DNA of 64,000 bases, from NCBI GenBank assembly GCA_028292405.1, contig JAQGMJ010000058.1, positions 1 to 64,000 of the forward strand. Reading direction: 5' to 3'. Below are positions 24,899 through 32,471 of this stretch, in pieces. The DNA is from Betaproteobacteria bacterium. GTDB lineage: Bacteria; Pseudomonadota; Gammaproteobacteria; Burkholderiales; JAEUOS01. The notes below the pieces were generated by a model. The model saw nothing but the letters and a program-made list of their open reading frames with translations, made no database searches and was not told where the DNA came from. The position numbers were made by a program, and so were the translations under genes. How positions within the stretch are numbered: the first letter of the stretch is position 1; each line of letters opens with the position of its first letter.

Positions 24899-25690
24899 AT
24901 GGACGCCCCCTCGACCCTGCGCGGCGACTACCGCAACATCGGCCCGGACTACGCCGTCGAACAGCGCTGGGGCGACTACAGCGTGGGCCAGCACGCCCTC
25001 TACCGCCGCCTGTTCGAGCGCCAGAGCGCTCTCGTCCCGCAACTCGCCTGCGCCGAATACATCCGCGCGTTGAGTGCGCTCGACACCGGCCCCGGCATCC
25101 CGCGCTTCGACCTCGTCTCCAGGTCCCTGCGCCGCGCCACCGGCTGGGAGATCGTCCCCGTGCCGGGTCTCGTGCCCGACGAAGTATTCTTTTGCCACCT
25201 CGCCAACCGCCGCTTTCCTGTCACGGTATGGCTGCGCAAGCCCGAAGAGTTCGACTACATCGTCGAGCCCGACGTGTTCCATGACTTCTTCGGCCACGTG
25301 CCCCTGCTGTTCGACCCCACCTACGCCGACCACATGTGCGAATACGGCAAGGGCGGCCTCAAGGCAATGAATCTCGACGGCCTCAAATACCTCGCGCGTT
25401 TATATTGGTACACGATCGAGTTCGGCCTGGTAAAGTCCGAAGACGGCGTGCGCGCCTACGGCGCCGGCCTCATCTCCTCCGGCGGCGAACTCGGCTACTC
25501 GGTGCAAAGCGACAAACCCGCGCGCCGCCCGTTTGACTTGATGACCGTAATGGCCAGCAACTACCGCATCGACGCCTATCAGGACCAGTACTTCGTCATC
25601 GAGGACTTCGGCCAGCTCCTGCAAGACACCGCGCCCGACTTCACGCCGCTGTATGCGAAGTTGCGCCAGGACGAAAAGGCCGCGGCGTAG
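24899..25690 (+). CDS. phhA: Phenylalanine 4-monooxygenase
   Basis: 263 residues, the usual length of bacterial phenylalanine hydroxylase. It converts phenylalanine to tyrosine with O2 and a tetrahydropterin, using Fe(II). The iron ligands are visible: His128 and His133 in D-V-F-H-D-F-F-G-H-V-P-L-L, and Glu174 in Y-W-Y-T-I-E-F-G. The substrate-site G-L-I-S-S-G-G-E follows. The start is directly after a hydrophobic-free leader; no alternative start fits. The pterin recycling gene phhB is not in the window. With the indolepyruvate oxidoreductase it points to aromatic amino-acid degradation. Confidence 0.95.
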   Translation: MDAPSTLRGDYRNIGPDYAVEQRWGDYSVGQHALYRRLFERQSALVPQLACAEYIRALSALDTGPGIPRFDLVSRSLRRATGWEIVPVPGLVPDEVFFCHLANRRFPVTVWLRKPEEFDYIVEPDVFHDFFGHVPLLFDPTYADHMCEYGKGGLKAMNLDGLKYLARLYWYTIEFGLVKSEDGVRAYGAGLISSGGELGYSVQSDKPARRPFDLMTVMASNYRIDAYQDQYFVIEDFGQLLQDTAPDFTPLYAKLRQDEKAAA

Positions 25691-25741
25691 CTCTGCGTTA
25701 TGTAGCGCAGCTTAGAACCGCATTTCGACATATCCCACCAC

Positions 25742-25802
25742 TGTCATTCTGAGCGAAAGGCGACGACCGGAGGAAGCCCCTGTAAGGGGAGAATCTGCTT
25801 TT
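25742..25802 (+). repeat. Left terminal inverted repeat of the GIY-YIG cassette
   Basis: 61 bases, differing from the reverse complement of 26092-26152 at two positions. Its AAGGGGAG sequence may also act as the ribosome site for the nuclease gene. Confidence 0.9.
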
Positions 25803-25804
25803 CA

Positions 25805-26380
25805 ATGGCCGCTCGCGGCTACTTCGTCTACATTCTCGCCAGCAGATCCCGCCGCCTTTACATAGGCGTCACAAATGACCTGGAAAGACGCTTGTACGAA
25901 CACAAGAACAAGCTCGCTGATGGGTTTACCGAGAGATATGCTATCGATCGATTGGTGCACTACGAAGAAGGCAGCGACGTACTCTCCGCCATCGAACGCG
26001 AAAAGCAACTCAAGGGTTGGCTGAGAGTCAAGAAGATCGCGTTGATCGAAAGCACGAACCCTGCTTGGGGCGATTTCAGCGAAGCGTGGCAAAAAGCGGA
26101 TTCTCCCCTTACAGGGGCTTCCTCCGATCGTCGCCTTTCGCTCAGAATGACATACTTGGGAGGCTGCGTTGCCAATGCGCTTTTGACGTTGCCTTTAAAT
26201 CCATACTTCCTCACACCATGCCCATCGAACTCGACAAAGACCTGCGCAAGCAGGCCATCGCCTCCATCGAACGCTATTTCACGGAGAACATGGAAGAGAA
26301 AATCGGCAACCTGCAGGCAGGTGCGCTGCTGGGATTTTTCATCGAGGAGATCGGCCCGGCGATCTACAACAAGGCGGTGA
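25805..26380 (+). CDS. GIY-YIG nuclease-domain protein with read-through tail
   Basis: 191 residues as read; only about 95 are the domain. GIY-YIG signature: V-Y-I-L at 8-11 and Y-I-G at 19-21, conserved Arg29, Glu64 in I-E-R-E-K-Q-L-K-G-W, and N85 in S-T-N-P-A-W. This matches the small single-domain endonucleases of the UvrC-N-terminal fold. From residue 96 the frame runs through the right inverted repeat without a stop. It then continues 163 bases into the DUF2164 gene in another frame, producing an Arg/Ser-rich tail that is surely not selected. The natural stop has apparently been lost, or the tail is tolerated. Confidence 0.85.
   Translation: MAARGYFVYILASRSRRLYIGVTNDLERRLYEHKNKLADGFTERYAIDRLVHYEEGSDVLSAIEREKQLKGWLRVKKIALIESTNPAWGDFSEAWQKADSPLTGASSDRRLSLRMTYLGGCVANALLTLPLNPYFLTPCPSNSTKTCASRPSPPSNAISRRTWKRKSATCRQVRCWDFSSRRSARRSTTRR
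26092..26152 (-). repeat. Right terminal inverted repeat of the GIY-YIG cassette
   Basis: 61 bases, inverted copy of 25742-25802 (59 of 61 identical). It encodes residues 96 to about 116 of the nuclease reading frame. Confidence 0.9.
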
Positions 26381-26487
26381 CCGACGTGCAGGAGCGCCTG
26401 CAACTGCGCGTGGCCGAGGTGGACCTCGAGTGCCACGAGAACGAATTCACCTACTGGAAGAAGTTCGAGAAGCCGGCGAAGCGCTGA
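26218..26487 (+). CDS. DUF2164-family protein
   Basis: 89 residues, starting M-P-I-E-L-D-K-D-L-R-K-Q-A-I-A-S-I-E-R-Y-F. The pattern, with E-E-K-I-G-N-L-Q-A-G-A-L-L-G-F-F-I-E-E-I-G-P-A-I-Y-N-K, is that of the DUF2164 family: small, soluble, helical, function unknown. The ATG at 26218 is chosen because the family begins at this motif; the open frame upstream runs through the inverted repeat. No good ribosome site is visible, possibly because the GIY-YIG cassette was inserted 65 bases upstream and replaced the original leader. Confidence 0.85.
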   Translation: MPIELDKDLRKQAIASIERYFTENMEEKIGNLQAGALLGFFIEEIGPAIYNKAVTDVQERLQLRVAEVDLECHENEFTYWKKFEKPAKR

Positions 26488-26654
26488 GTCCGCCGGCCCC
26501 GGCGGCATGCATCCGGCGCATAACAGCTTTGTGCGCTTTGTGAGTTTTGCGGTCTTCCGCGCGGCGTAAAATGCGGGCACACGGCCGATGCCAGGCCGCC
26601 CAGTTGCCACTTACAAAGCGCGACCCGTCCGCGCCAAAATCACCGAGACAAACC

Positions 26655-27641
26655 ATGTCCTTTCGCCATCGGATCGCGCCCCGCTTCGCATTCGCAGTCC
26701 TCGCCGCTTTCGCTTTGCCCGCTCTCGCCGCCGACCCCTTCCCGGTGCGCCCCATCCGCATCGTCGTCGGCTTCGGCCCCGGCGGCCTGGGCGACACGGT
26801 GACGCGCGCACTGGCGCAAAAAATGTCCGAGTCCATGGGCCAGAGCGTGGTGGTGGAAAACGCGCCCGGCGCCGGCGGCATCACCGCCGCGCAAGCGGTG
26901 GCCCGCGCCGCGCCGGACGGCTACACCCTGGGCCTCTCCAGCGGGCAAAATGCCTTCAGCCCGTATCTCTTCAAGTCGCTGCCCTACGACCCGGTCGACA
27001 GTTTCAGCATGATTTCCACCGTCGGCACCTTTGCCTTCGTGCTGGTGGCCGACAAGGAAAGCCCGCTGAAAACGGTAGCCGACGTGCTCGCCGCCGGCCG
27101 CCGCGACCCCGAGCACTTCAACATCGGCACCATCAGCGCCGGCAGCGCGCAAAACCTCTCCGCGCAACTGTTCGTGTCGATGGCGAAACTGACGGTGCCG
27201 GTGGTGCCCTTCAAGACCACCGGCGACCTGATCGGCGCGCTGCGCGGCAAGCAGATCGAAGCGGCGTTCGAAACTTCCACCGGCGTGCTGGGTCAGATCA
27301 AGGGTGGGGGCCTGAAGGCGATCGCCGTCACCTCGCCGAAGCGCCTGTCCTATTTGCCGGACGTGCCGACGGTGGCCGAGAGCGGCGTCGCCGACCTCAA
27401 AACGTATGCCTCGGATTCGTGGAACGGCATTGTCGCTCCCGCCGGCGTGCCGCGCGAAATCGTGGTGAAATTGAACCAGGAAATCGCCCGTGCGCTGGGC
27501 CAGCCGGCGATGCAGGCGAACCTGCGCAATCTCGGCATCGAGCCGAAGGCCGGCTCGCCCGAGGATTTGAAAGCGCTGTACCGCGCCGACCAGGCCAAGT
27601 GGGCACCGGTGATCGAGCGCGCCGGCATCCCCAAGCAGTAA
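26655..27641 (+). CDS. Bug/TctC-family periplasmic solute receptor
   Basis: 328 residues from the ATG at 26655. Signal peptide of about 25 residues ending A-L-A-A-D. Family landmarks: F-P-V-R-P-I-R-I-V-V-G-F-G-P-G-G-L-G-D, P-G-A-G-G-I-T-A, D-G-Y-T-L-G-L, the late P-D-V-P-T-V-A-E-S-G and W-N-G-I-V-A-P-A-G-V-P. It lies directly upstream of a class II aldolase gene on the same strand, so the ligand may be the precursor of that enzyme's substrate. The last five codons and stop form unit one of a 15-base tandem repeat. Confidence 0.92.
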   Translation: MSFRHRIAPRFAFAVLAAFALPALAADPFPVRPIRIVVGFGPGGLGDTVTRALAQKMSESMGQSVVVENAPGAGGITAAQAVARAAPDGYTLGLSSGQNAFSPYLFKSLPYDPVDSFSMISTVGTFAFVLVADKESPLKTVADVLAAGRRDPEHFNIGTISAGSAQNLSAQLFVSMAKLTVPVVPFKTTGDLIGALRGKQIEAAFETSTGVLGQIKGGGLKAIAVTSPKRLSYLPDVPTVAESGVADLKTYASDSWNGIVAPAGVPREIVVKLNQEIARALGQPAMQANLRNLGIEPKAGSPEDLKALYRADQAKWAPVIERAGIPKQ

Positions 27642-27716
27642 GGCGCGAAACAGCAACGCGCCAAGCAGTAAGACGCCAAGCGGTAAAGCGCCAAGCAGCA
27701 GTGCACCAAACCGCAA
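27627..27716 (+). repeat. 15-bp degenerate tandem repeat spanning a stop codon
   Basis: Six consecutive units of 15 bases, consensus close to NGCGCCAAGCAGTAA. The first unit (27627-27641) encodes the end of the Bug receptor (I-P-K-Q-stop). Being a multiple of three, the array repeats A-K-Q-stop in the same frame. Confidence 0.85.
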
Positions 27717-27744
27717 CACCGCAACAGACTCCGAGGACATGAAC

Positions 27745-28551
27745 ATGAGCGCCGCCCCCAAACTCAAAGACGTCACCCAGATCGCCGCGCAATTCTCCGA
27801 TGCCGAATGGCAAACCCGCGTCGATCTCGCCGCCTGCTATCGGCTGGTCGACATGTTGGGCATGGGCGACGGCATTCTCAACCACATCTCCGCGCGCGTG
27901 CCCGGGACGCATGACGAGTTCCTCATCAACCCCTTCGGCATGATGTACGAGGAAATCACCGCCTCCAGCCTGCTTAAGGTCACGCTCGACGGCACCGTGC
28001 TCTACAACCCGCACGAGGAATACAACCTCAACCTGCCGGGCTACGTCATCCACTCCGCCATCCACGGCGCGCGCCATGATGTGGCCTGCGTGCTGCACAC
28101 CCACACCCCCGCCGGCATGGCCGTGGCCGCGCTCGACTGCGGCCTGCTGCCGCTGAACCAGACCGCGATGCGCTTTCACGGCAGCGTCGCGTACCACGAC
28201 TTCGAAGGCGTGGCGGTGGATGTGGACGAACGCGCCCGCCTGGTCGCCGACTTGGGCGACAACGACGTGATGATCCTGCGCAACCACGGCCTGCTCTCGG
28301 TCGGCACCACCATCGGCGAAGCCTTCGTCAACATCGCGCGCCTGGAAAAAGCCTGCGTCACGCAACTGCTGACGATGTCGACCAATTCCAAAATGCGCTA
28401 CCCCGCGCAGCCCGTGATCGACCACACCTTCCAGCAATTGCGCCGCGCCCCCACGCCCGATAAAAACGGCAAGTTCCCGCCCCACGGCACCCGCGAATGG
28501 CCCGCCTATTTGCGCATGCTTGATAGGCGCGATCCTTCGTACCGCGAATAG
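27745..28551 (+). CDS. Class II aldolase/adducin-family protein
   Basis: 268 residues from the ATG at 27745. An ATG two codons earlier exists, but GAGG lies only 2 bases from it and 8 bases from this one. Zinc-dependent aldolase fold: G-D-G-I-L-N-H-I-S-A-R, metal ligands H-T-H-T-P-A-G and the late R-N-H-G-L-L. The E-E-I-T-A-S-S-L-L-K segment is typical of the group related to fuculose-phosphate aldolase. Many members of this long subgroup have unknown substrates. Upstream Bug receptor and the isomerase at 29161 suggest breakdown of a sugar acid. A strong terminator follows. Confidence 0.88.
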   Translation: MSAAPKLKDVTQIAAQFSDAEWQTRVDLAACYRLVDMLGMGDGILNHISARVPGTHDEFLINPFGMMYEEITASSLLKVTLDGTVLYNPHEEYNLNLPGYVIHSAIHGARHDVACVLHTHTPAGMAVAALDCGLLPLNQTAMRFHGSVAYHDFEGVAVDVDERARLVADLGDNDVMILRNHGLLSVGTTIGEAFVNIARLEKACVTQLLTMSTNSKMRYPAQPVIDHTFQQLRRAPTPDKNGKFPPHGTREWPAYLRMLDRRDPSYRE

Positions 28552-28913
28552 GGCTGAAAATAATTGGGGTCAGTGGCATTTTGCGCGCCTGAATGCCGCG
28601 CGAAAACGACAAAGCGCCGGGTCGGCAAGCCGTCCCGGCGCTTTGTTTTTTCAGATGGTGCTTGGTTGCCGCTGACCGCGCATTGCTGGCGCAGGAAATC
28701 GGTCTCGGCCTTTTTCGCGCTGGCGGCTGCGCCGCTGTCCTGGGTGGTGGTGGCGACCGGCGCGCTCACCAGGCGCGGGGTTTGCAGCACGTAGGCGCCG
28801 GAAACGTTGCCGTCGTCGGTGCCGGCGAAGGCGGACGAAGCGATGGCCGAAGCGGCGATGATGAAGGAAGCGGCGATGATGAAGGAAGCGGAGATCAGGT
28901 GCAGGGTTTTCAT
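28506..28913 (-). CDS. Small secreted protein with duplicated signal segment
   Basis: 135 residues from the ATG at 28913 (AGGAAA 7 bases before). The signal peptide contains an exact 18-base tandem duplication (28852-28869 and 28870-28887), giving S-F-I-I-A-A twice. The mature part begins G-T-D-D-G-N-V-S-G-A-Y-V-L-Q-T-P. The C-terminal 50 residues are coded by the complement of the aldolase terminator and overlap the aldolase 3' end by 46 bases, so the protein probably lost an earlier stop. Unknown function. Confidence 0.5.
   Translation of the reverse strand: MKTLHLISASFIIAASFIIAASAIASSAFAGTDDGNVSGAYVLQTPRLVSAPVATTTQDSGAAASAKKAETDFLRQQCAVSGNQAPSEKTKRRDGLPTRRFVVFARHSGAQNATDPNYFQPYSRYEGSRLSSMRK
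28610..28651 (+). terminator. Intrinsic terminator of the aldolase gene
   Basis: Stem CAAAGCGCCGGG (28610-28621) / CCCGGCGCTTTG (28634-28645), then six T bases (28646-28651). It is correctly oriented for the + strand unit 26655-28551, although it lies inside a convergent small ORF. Confidence 0.9.
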
Positions 28914-29160
28914 GGTATTTCCTTTCGATGGGGTGATGCGTTCAAGTAGAGGGGTTGGTCTTGCATTTCCGCTCGGCATCGGCGTTTCGCGTTTTGTTTA
29001 CTTGCTGTGTCGATGAAATGAAGTTTACGGACCCGCCCCTTCCCCGCATGTGCGTTTACGTACCGGTTTTCGCAAAGGGCAAAAAGGGCGGGCAGCGCTG
29101 CGGCTGGTCGTAAAATGTTCCGGCCCCACGCTCCCAACTTCTCATGCCCCCTGCTTTTTC

Positions 29161-29937
29161 GTGAAACTCGCCGCCAACCTCGTCTTCCTGTACCCGCACG
29201 TCGATTTCCTCGACCGCTTCGCTCTGGCCGCGCGCGACGGTTTCAAGGCGGTGGAGTTTTTCTTTCCTTATCCCTATGCGGCGAGCGAACTGGCGCAGCG
29301 CCTCGCCGACAACGATCTGCAAGTCGCCGTCTTCAACGCCACCCCGCGCGTCAACCCCGCCGAGCGCGGCATTGCCGCGCTGCCCGGGCGCGAAGCGGAG
29401 TTTCGCGAGGGCTTTTTGCGTGCGCTGGAATATGCCGAGGCGTTGCGCTGTCCCTGCCTGCATACCATGGCTGGCGTTGCCCCACTTGGCATTGAACGTG
29501 CGCGCCTGCTGGGCATTTATGCGGAGAATCTCGCCTGGGCCGCCGAACAGGCCGCGCCCTCAGGCCGCAAGCTGCTGATCGAACCGATCAACCCGCGCGA
29601 CAGTCCCGGCTTCCTGATCAACCGGCAGGACCAAGCCCACGCCCTCATCGACCAGGTCGGCTCGCCGCAGGTGCAGGTGATGATGGACCTCTACCACTGC
29701 CAGATCGTCGAGGGCGACGTGGAAATGAAGCTGCGGCAATACATACCGACCGGCCGCATCGGCCACGTGCAGATCGCTGGCGTGCCGCAGCGGCATGAAC
29801 CGGATACCGGCGAACTCAACTACGCCCACGTGCTGCGCGTGCTCGATGAACTGGGCTACACCGGCTGGGTCGGCGCGGAATACCATCCCCGCCGCGATAC
29901 TTCGGCGGGCCTGGGTTGGCTGAAGTCGCTATTCTGA
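29161..29937 (+). CDS. Hydroxypyruvate isomerase-like TIM-barrel protein
   Basis: 258 residues from a GTG at 29161 (V/M-K-L-A-A-N-L-V-F-L-Y), which is where the family starts; the frame is open upstream but without natural sequence. Xylose-isomerase-like fold with the metal/active-site pieces L-I-E-P-I-N-P-R-D-S-P-G-F, M-D-L-Y-H-C-Q-I, H-V-Q-I-A-G-V-P-Q-R-H-E-P and G-A-E-Y-H-P. This is the pattern of Hyi and OtnI proteins, which isomerise hydroxypyruvate or 2-oxo-tetronates in glyoxylate and four-carbon sugar-acid breakdown. The nearby class II aldolase would fit the second role, but OtnK- and LtnD-type genes are missing. Confidence 0.88.
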   Translation: MKLAANLVFLYPHVDFLDRFALAARDGFKAVEFFFPYPYAASELAQRLADNDLQVAVFNATPRVNPAERGIAALPGREAEFREGFLRALEYAEALRCPCLHTMAGVAPLGIERARLLGIYAENLAWAAEQAAPSGRKLLIEPINPRDSPGFLINRQDQAHALIDQVGSPQVQVMMDLYHCQIVEGDVEMKLRQYIPTGRIGHVQIAGVPQRHEPDTGELNYAHVLRVLDELGYTGWVGAEYHPRRDTSAGLGWLKSLF

Positions 29938-30002
29938 TTATGCGGAGTAAAATATATAAGCTATTGTTTATGTGGATAATAATAAATGTAGAAACGTAGA
30001 TC

Positions 30003-30046
30003 TTGACACCGCCCTCTTTATGTAGTAACATGCCTACAATTGTAGG
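30003..30046 (+). promoter_or_regulatory. Promoter and palindromic operator of the toxin-antitoxin pair
   Basis: TTGACA (30003-30008), 17-base spacer, TAACAT (30026-30031): a near-consensus sigma-70 promoter. The perfect palindrome CCTACAATTGTAGG (30033-30046) overlaps the likely start site, and TGTAG (30021-30025) adds a further half site with CTACA. The position suits autorepression by the antitoxin. Confidence 0.85.
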
Positions 30047-30056
30047 AGGCAGCGCG

Positions 30057-30314
30057 ATGACCCAAATTATTTACTCCAGCCGCCAGTTCAATCAGGACGC
30101 CAGTGGCGCAAAAAAAGCTGCGGAAGAGGGGCCTGTGATCATTACTGATCGCGGGCGCCCGGCGCATGTACTGCTTACCTTCGAGGCGTATAAAAAGCTT
30201 ACCGGTGCTCGCCTCAAGATCGTGGACCTGCTTGCCATGCCGGGTAGCGAAAACGTCGAGTTTGAGATTCCGCCGCGAGTGGGTGATCCCGCCCGCGCGG
30301 CAGACCTCGGTTGA
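30057..30314 (+). CDS. Phd/YefM-family antitoxin
   Basis: 85 residues. AGGAGG lies 7 bases before the ATG. The N-terminal DNA-binding part reads I-Y-S-S-R-Q-F-N-Q-D-A-S-G-A-K-K-A-A, then the strand P-V-I-I-T-D-R-G-R-P-A-H-V-L-L-T, the hallmark of Phd/YefM antitoxins. The C-terminal 30 residues (E-N-V-E-F-E-I-P-P-R) are the expected toxin-binding tail. It neutralises the PIN-domain protein of the next gene and probably binds the palindrome 10 bases upstream. The antitoxin stop and toxin start are 26 bases apart. Confidence 0.92.
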   Translation: MTQIIYSSRQFNQDASGAKKAAEEGPVIITDRGRPAHVLLTFEAYKKLTGARLKIVDLLAMPGSENVEFEIPPRVGDPARAADLG

Positions 30315-30340
30315 ACCGGCTATAAGGCGTGAATGCGACG

Positions 30341-30763
30341 ATGTATCTGCTAGATACGAACGTGGTCTCGGAATTGCGCAAGGTCAGTCTGGGTCGTGCC
30401 GACTCGAATGTGGCTCAATGGGCCGAGGGTGTCGATGCCGCAGAGCTCTATCTCTCGGTTGTTACTTTGCAGGAATTGGAGGTCGGTGTACTTCTGACCG
30501 AACGTCGCGATCCCGCGCAAGGCGCGGTGTTTCGGGGCTGGCTGGAGCGTCATGTCATACCCGCCTTTAGCGGACGCGTCCTGCCTGTCGATGCCGCCGT
30601 TGCCCGGCGAAGCGCACAGCTTCACGTGCCCAATCAACGTCCGGTCCTCGACGCGCTCATTGCTGCTACCGCGTTGGTACACAGTCTCAAAGTGGTAACC
30701 CGCAACGTCGGTGACTTCGCGGCTACCGGCGTCGAAGTCGTTAATCCATGGTTTGTCGCCTAA
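30341..30763 (+). CDS. PIN-domain toxin (VapC/FitB type)
   Basis: 140 residues from the ATG at 30341; a GTG at 30329 would add four. PIN nuclease acidic residues: Asp in Y-L-L-D-T-N-V-V-S-E, Glu in T-L-Q-E-L-E-V-G, and Asp in V-L-D-A-L-I-A-A-T-A, with T-R-N-V-G-D-F near the end. This is the FitB-like subgroup. VapC-type toxins cleave specific RNAs and are blocked by the partner antitoxin. All four catalytic positions are present, so it should be active. Confidence 0.92.
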   Translation: MYLLDTNVVSELRKVSLGRADSNVAQWAEGVDAAELYLSVVTLQELEVGVLLTERRDPAQGAVFRGWLERHVIPAFSGRVLPVDAAVARRSAQLHVPNQRPVLDALIAATALVHSLKVVTRNVGDFAATGVEVVNPWFVA

Positions 30764-30793
30764 GCCGGCGGAAAATCCGTTAAAGCAACTCGC

Positions 30794-32329
30794 CTAGTCT
30801 ATATACCCCACAGGCATCAACATCTCACGCAGCGCCGTCTTCAGCACCTTCCCCGCCTCGTTTTTCGGCAGCGCCTCGAGCAGGCGATACTCCTTCGGCC
30901 GCTTGAAGCGCGCGATGTGTTCCAGGCAATGCGCGTCCAGCGCGGAAGGTGAAGCATCGCCGCCCGCCCGCGCGACGATGAAGGCGACGACCTCCTCGCC
31001 CCACTCAGGGTGCGGCCGTCCCACCACGGATACCTCCGACACCGCCGGATGCAGCAGCAGCGCCTCTTCCACCTCGCGCGGATAAATGTTGCTGCCGCCG
31101 GAAATGATCAAATCCTTCGAACGGTCCTTCAGCGTCAAAAAACCTTCTTCATCCAGCACGCCGATGTCGCCGGTATGCAGCCAGCCGTGGCGCAGGGTCT
31201 TGGCGCTGGCTTCCGGGTTGCGCCAGTAGCCGCGCATCACCACCGCGCCGCGCACGCAGATTTCGCCCGAGGTGCCGGCGGGCAGGGGCTGGTCATTCTC
31301 ATCGGCGATCATCACTTCCAGCCCGGCGAAGGCGCGGCCCGCCGAGCGCATCTGTTCGAGGTAGCGCGGATGGCCCATCTCCTGGTGCAAGGCCTTTGCC
31401 TTGGCGGTAATCGTCATCGGCGATTCGCCCTGGCCGTAGATCTCCACGAAATGGGGGCCGAAACGTTCCAGCGCCCGCGCCAGGTTCGAGGGGTACATCG
31501 GCCCGCCGCCGTAGACGATGGTCTTGAGGTTCGCCGGGTCCCCCTCCAGCGGCGAGTCGACCAGGCGCTTGATCATCGTCGGCGCGGCGAACATGGTCAC
31601 GCCTTTGTGCGCCCGCCACAGCGCAAAGATTTCGCCGGGGTCGAAGCCGCCGGATTCCGTCACCACATTGCACGCCCCCTGCGCCACGTGCGGCAGCACG
31701 TAGAGCCCGGAGCCGTGCGACAGCGGCGCGGCGTGGACGATGCAGTCTTCCGGCGCGATGGCGTCCACGTCCGCCGCGTAATGCAGCACCATCTGCATCA
31801 GGTTCGCGTGCGACAGCATCACGCCCTTGGGCCGCCCCGTGGTGCCGCTGGTGTAGAACAGCCAGGCCAGGTCATCGCTGCCGCGCGCGCTCATGGCGGC
31901 AGGCGCTGCCTCGTACAGCGCCTCGAAAGCCGGCGTGCCGATCTCGAACACATGCGCCAGACCCACCAAGCGCGCCGCCTCGCCCACCCGCGCCATTGTC
32001 CCGCCGTTGCCGAACACGGCCGCCGCGCCGCTGTTCTCGAAGATGTACGCCAGCTCCTTCGGATGCAGCTTGGAGTGCACCGGCACGATCGCCAGCCCCG
32101 CGTGCCAGGCGGCGAACATCAGTTCGATGTACGGCGTGCAATTGCCCGCCACCACCGCCACCCGCGCGCCCGGCTGCAGGCCCAAACCCACGAGCGCGCC
32201 GCCCAGCCGCTGCACCCGATCGGCAAAGCCCGCGTAATCCACCACCACGCGTGCGCCCACGGCCAGTGCCGGGCGCGCGGGGTAGAGGCGCGCATTGCGC
32301 AGCAGCAGTTCGGCAAGGTTATAGGCCAT
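30794..32329 (-). CDS. AMP-forming acyl-CoA synthetase (ANL family)
   Basis: 511 residues. Motif A3: Y-T-S-G-T-T-G-R-P-K-G near 165-175. Q-G-E-S-P-M-T takes the A5 place, H-T-G-D-I-G is A7, and N-E-A-G-K-V-L-K at the C-terminus carries the adenylation Lys. It resembles the broad fatty-acid/aryl-CoA ligase group. It differs from the enzyme at 19685 in nearly all pocket segments, so a different acid is likely. It is convergent with the PIN toxin gene and divergent from the AHSA1-type gene. Confidence 0.92.
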   Translation of the reverse strand: MAYNLAELLLRNARLYPARPALAVGARVVVDYAGFADRVQRLGGALVGLGLQPGARVAVVAGNCTPYIELMFAAWHAGLAIVPVHSKLHPKELAYIFENSGAAAVFGNGGTMARVGEAARLVGLAHVFEIGTPAFEALYEAAPAAMSARGSDDLAWLFYTSGTTGRPKGVMLSHANLMQMVLHYAADVDAIAPEDCIVHAAPLSHGSGLYVLPHVAQGACNVVTESGGFDPGEIFALWRAHKGVTMFAAPTMIKRLVDSPLEGDPANLKTIVYGGGPMYPSNLARALERFGPHFVEIYGQGESPMTITAKAKALHQEMGHPRYLEQMRSAGRAFAGLEVMIADENDQPLPAGTSGEICVRGAVVMRGYWRNPEASAKTLRHGWLHTGDIGVLDEEGFLTLKDRSKDLIISGGSNIYPREVEEALLLHPAVSEVSVVGRPHPEWGEEVVAFIVARAGGDASPSALDAHCLEHIARFKRPKEYRLLEALPKNEAGKVLKTALREMLMPVGYID

Positions 32330-32471
32330 GGGACCGGTCTCGTGGCGGCAGCGCGTGGCCGCCGGCCTTGTGTATTCAGGCGCCCATTGTCGCCGCCACC
32401 CGCGCCACGCCGCAAGCTGCGCCGCAGCGAAGCGCCGCGCGGTAGACTATTGCAAACCATAAGGAGCGCGT

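Larger units (their letters stand above)
25742..26152 (+). mobile_element. GIY-YIG cassette with 61-bp terminal inverted repeats
   Basis: A 411-base unit. Left arm 25742-25802 (TGTCATTCTGAGCG start, GCTTTT end) and right arm 26092-26152 are inverted repeats identical at 59 of 61 positions. Between them lies only the GIY-YIG coding sequence, whose ATG is 3 bases inside the left arm. Each arm carries an internal hairpin CCCC-TGTAA-GGGG. No target duplication is obvious. Related end sequences without the gene occur at 42652-42689 and 43733-43821. The structure suggests a mobile element whose ends are processed by, or spread with, the nuclease; movement is inference. Confidence 0.75.
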
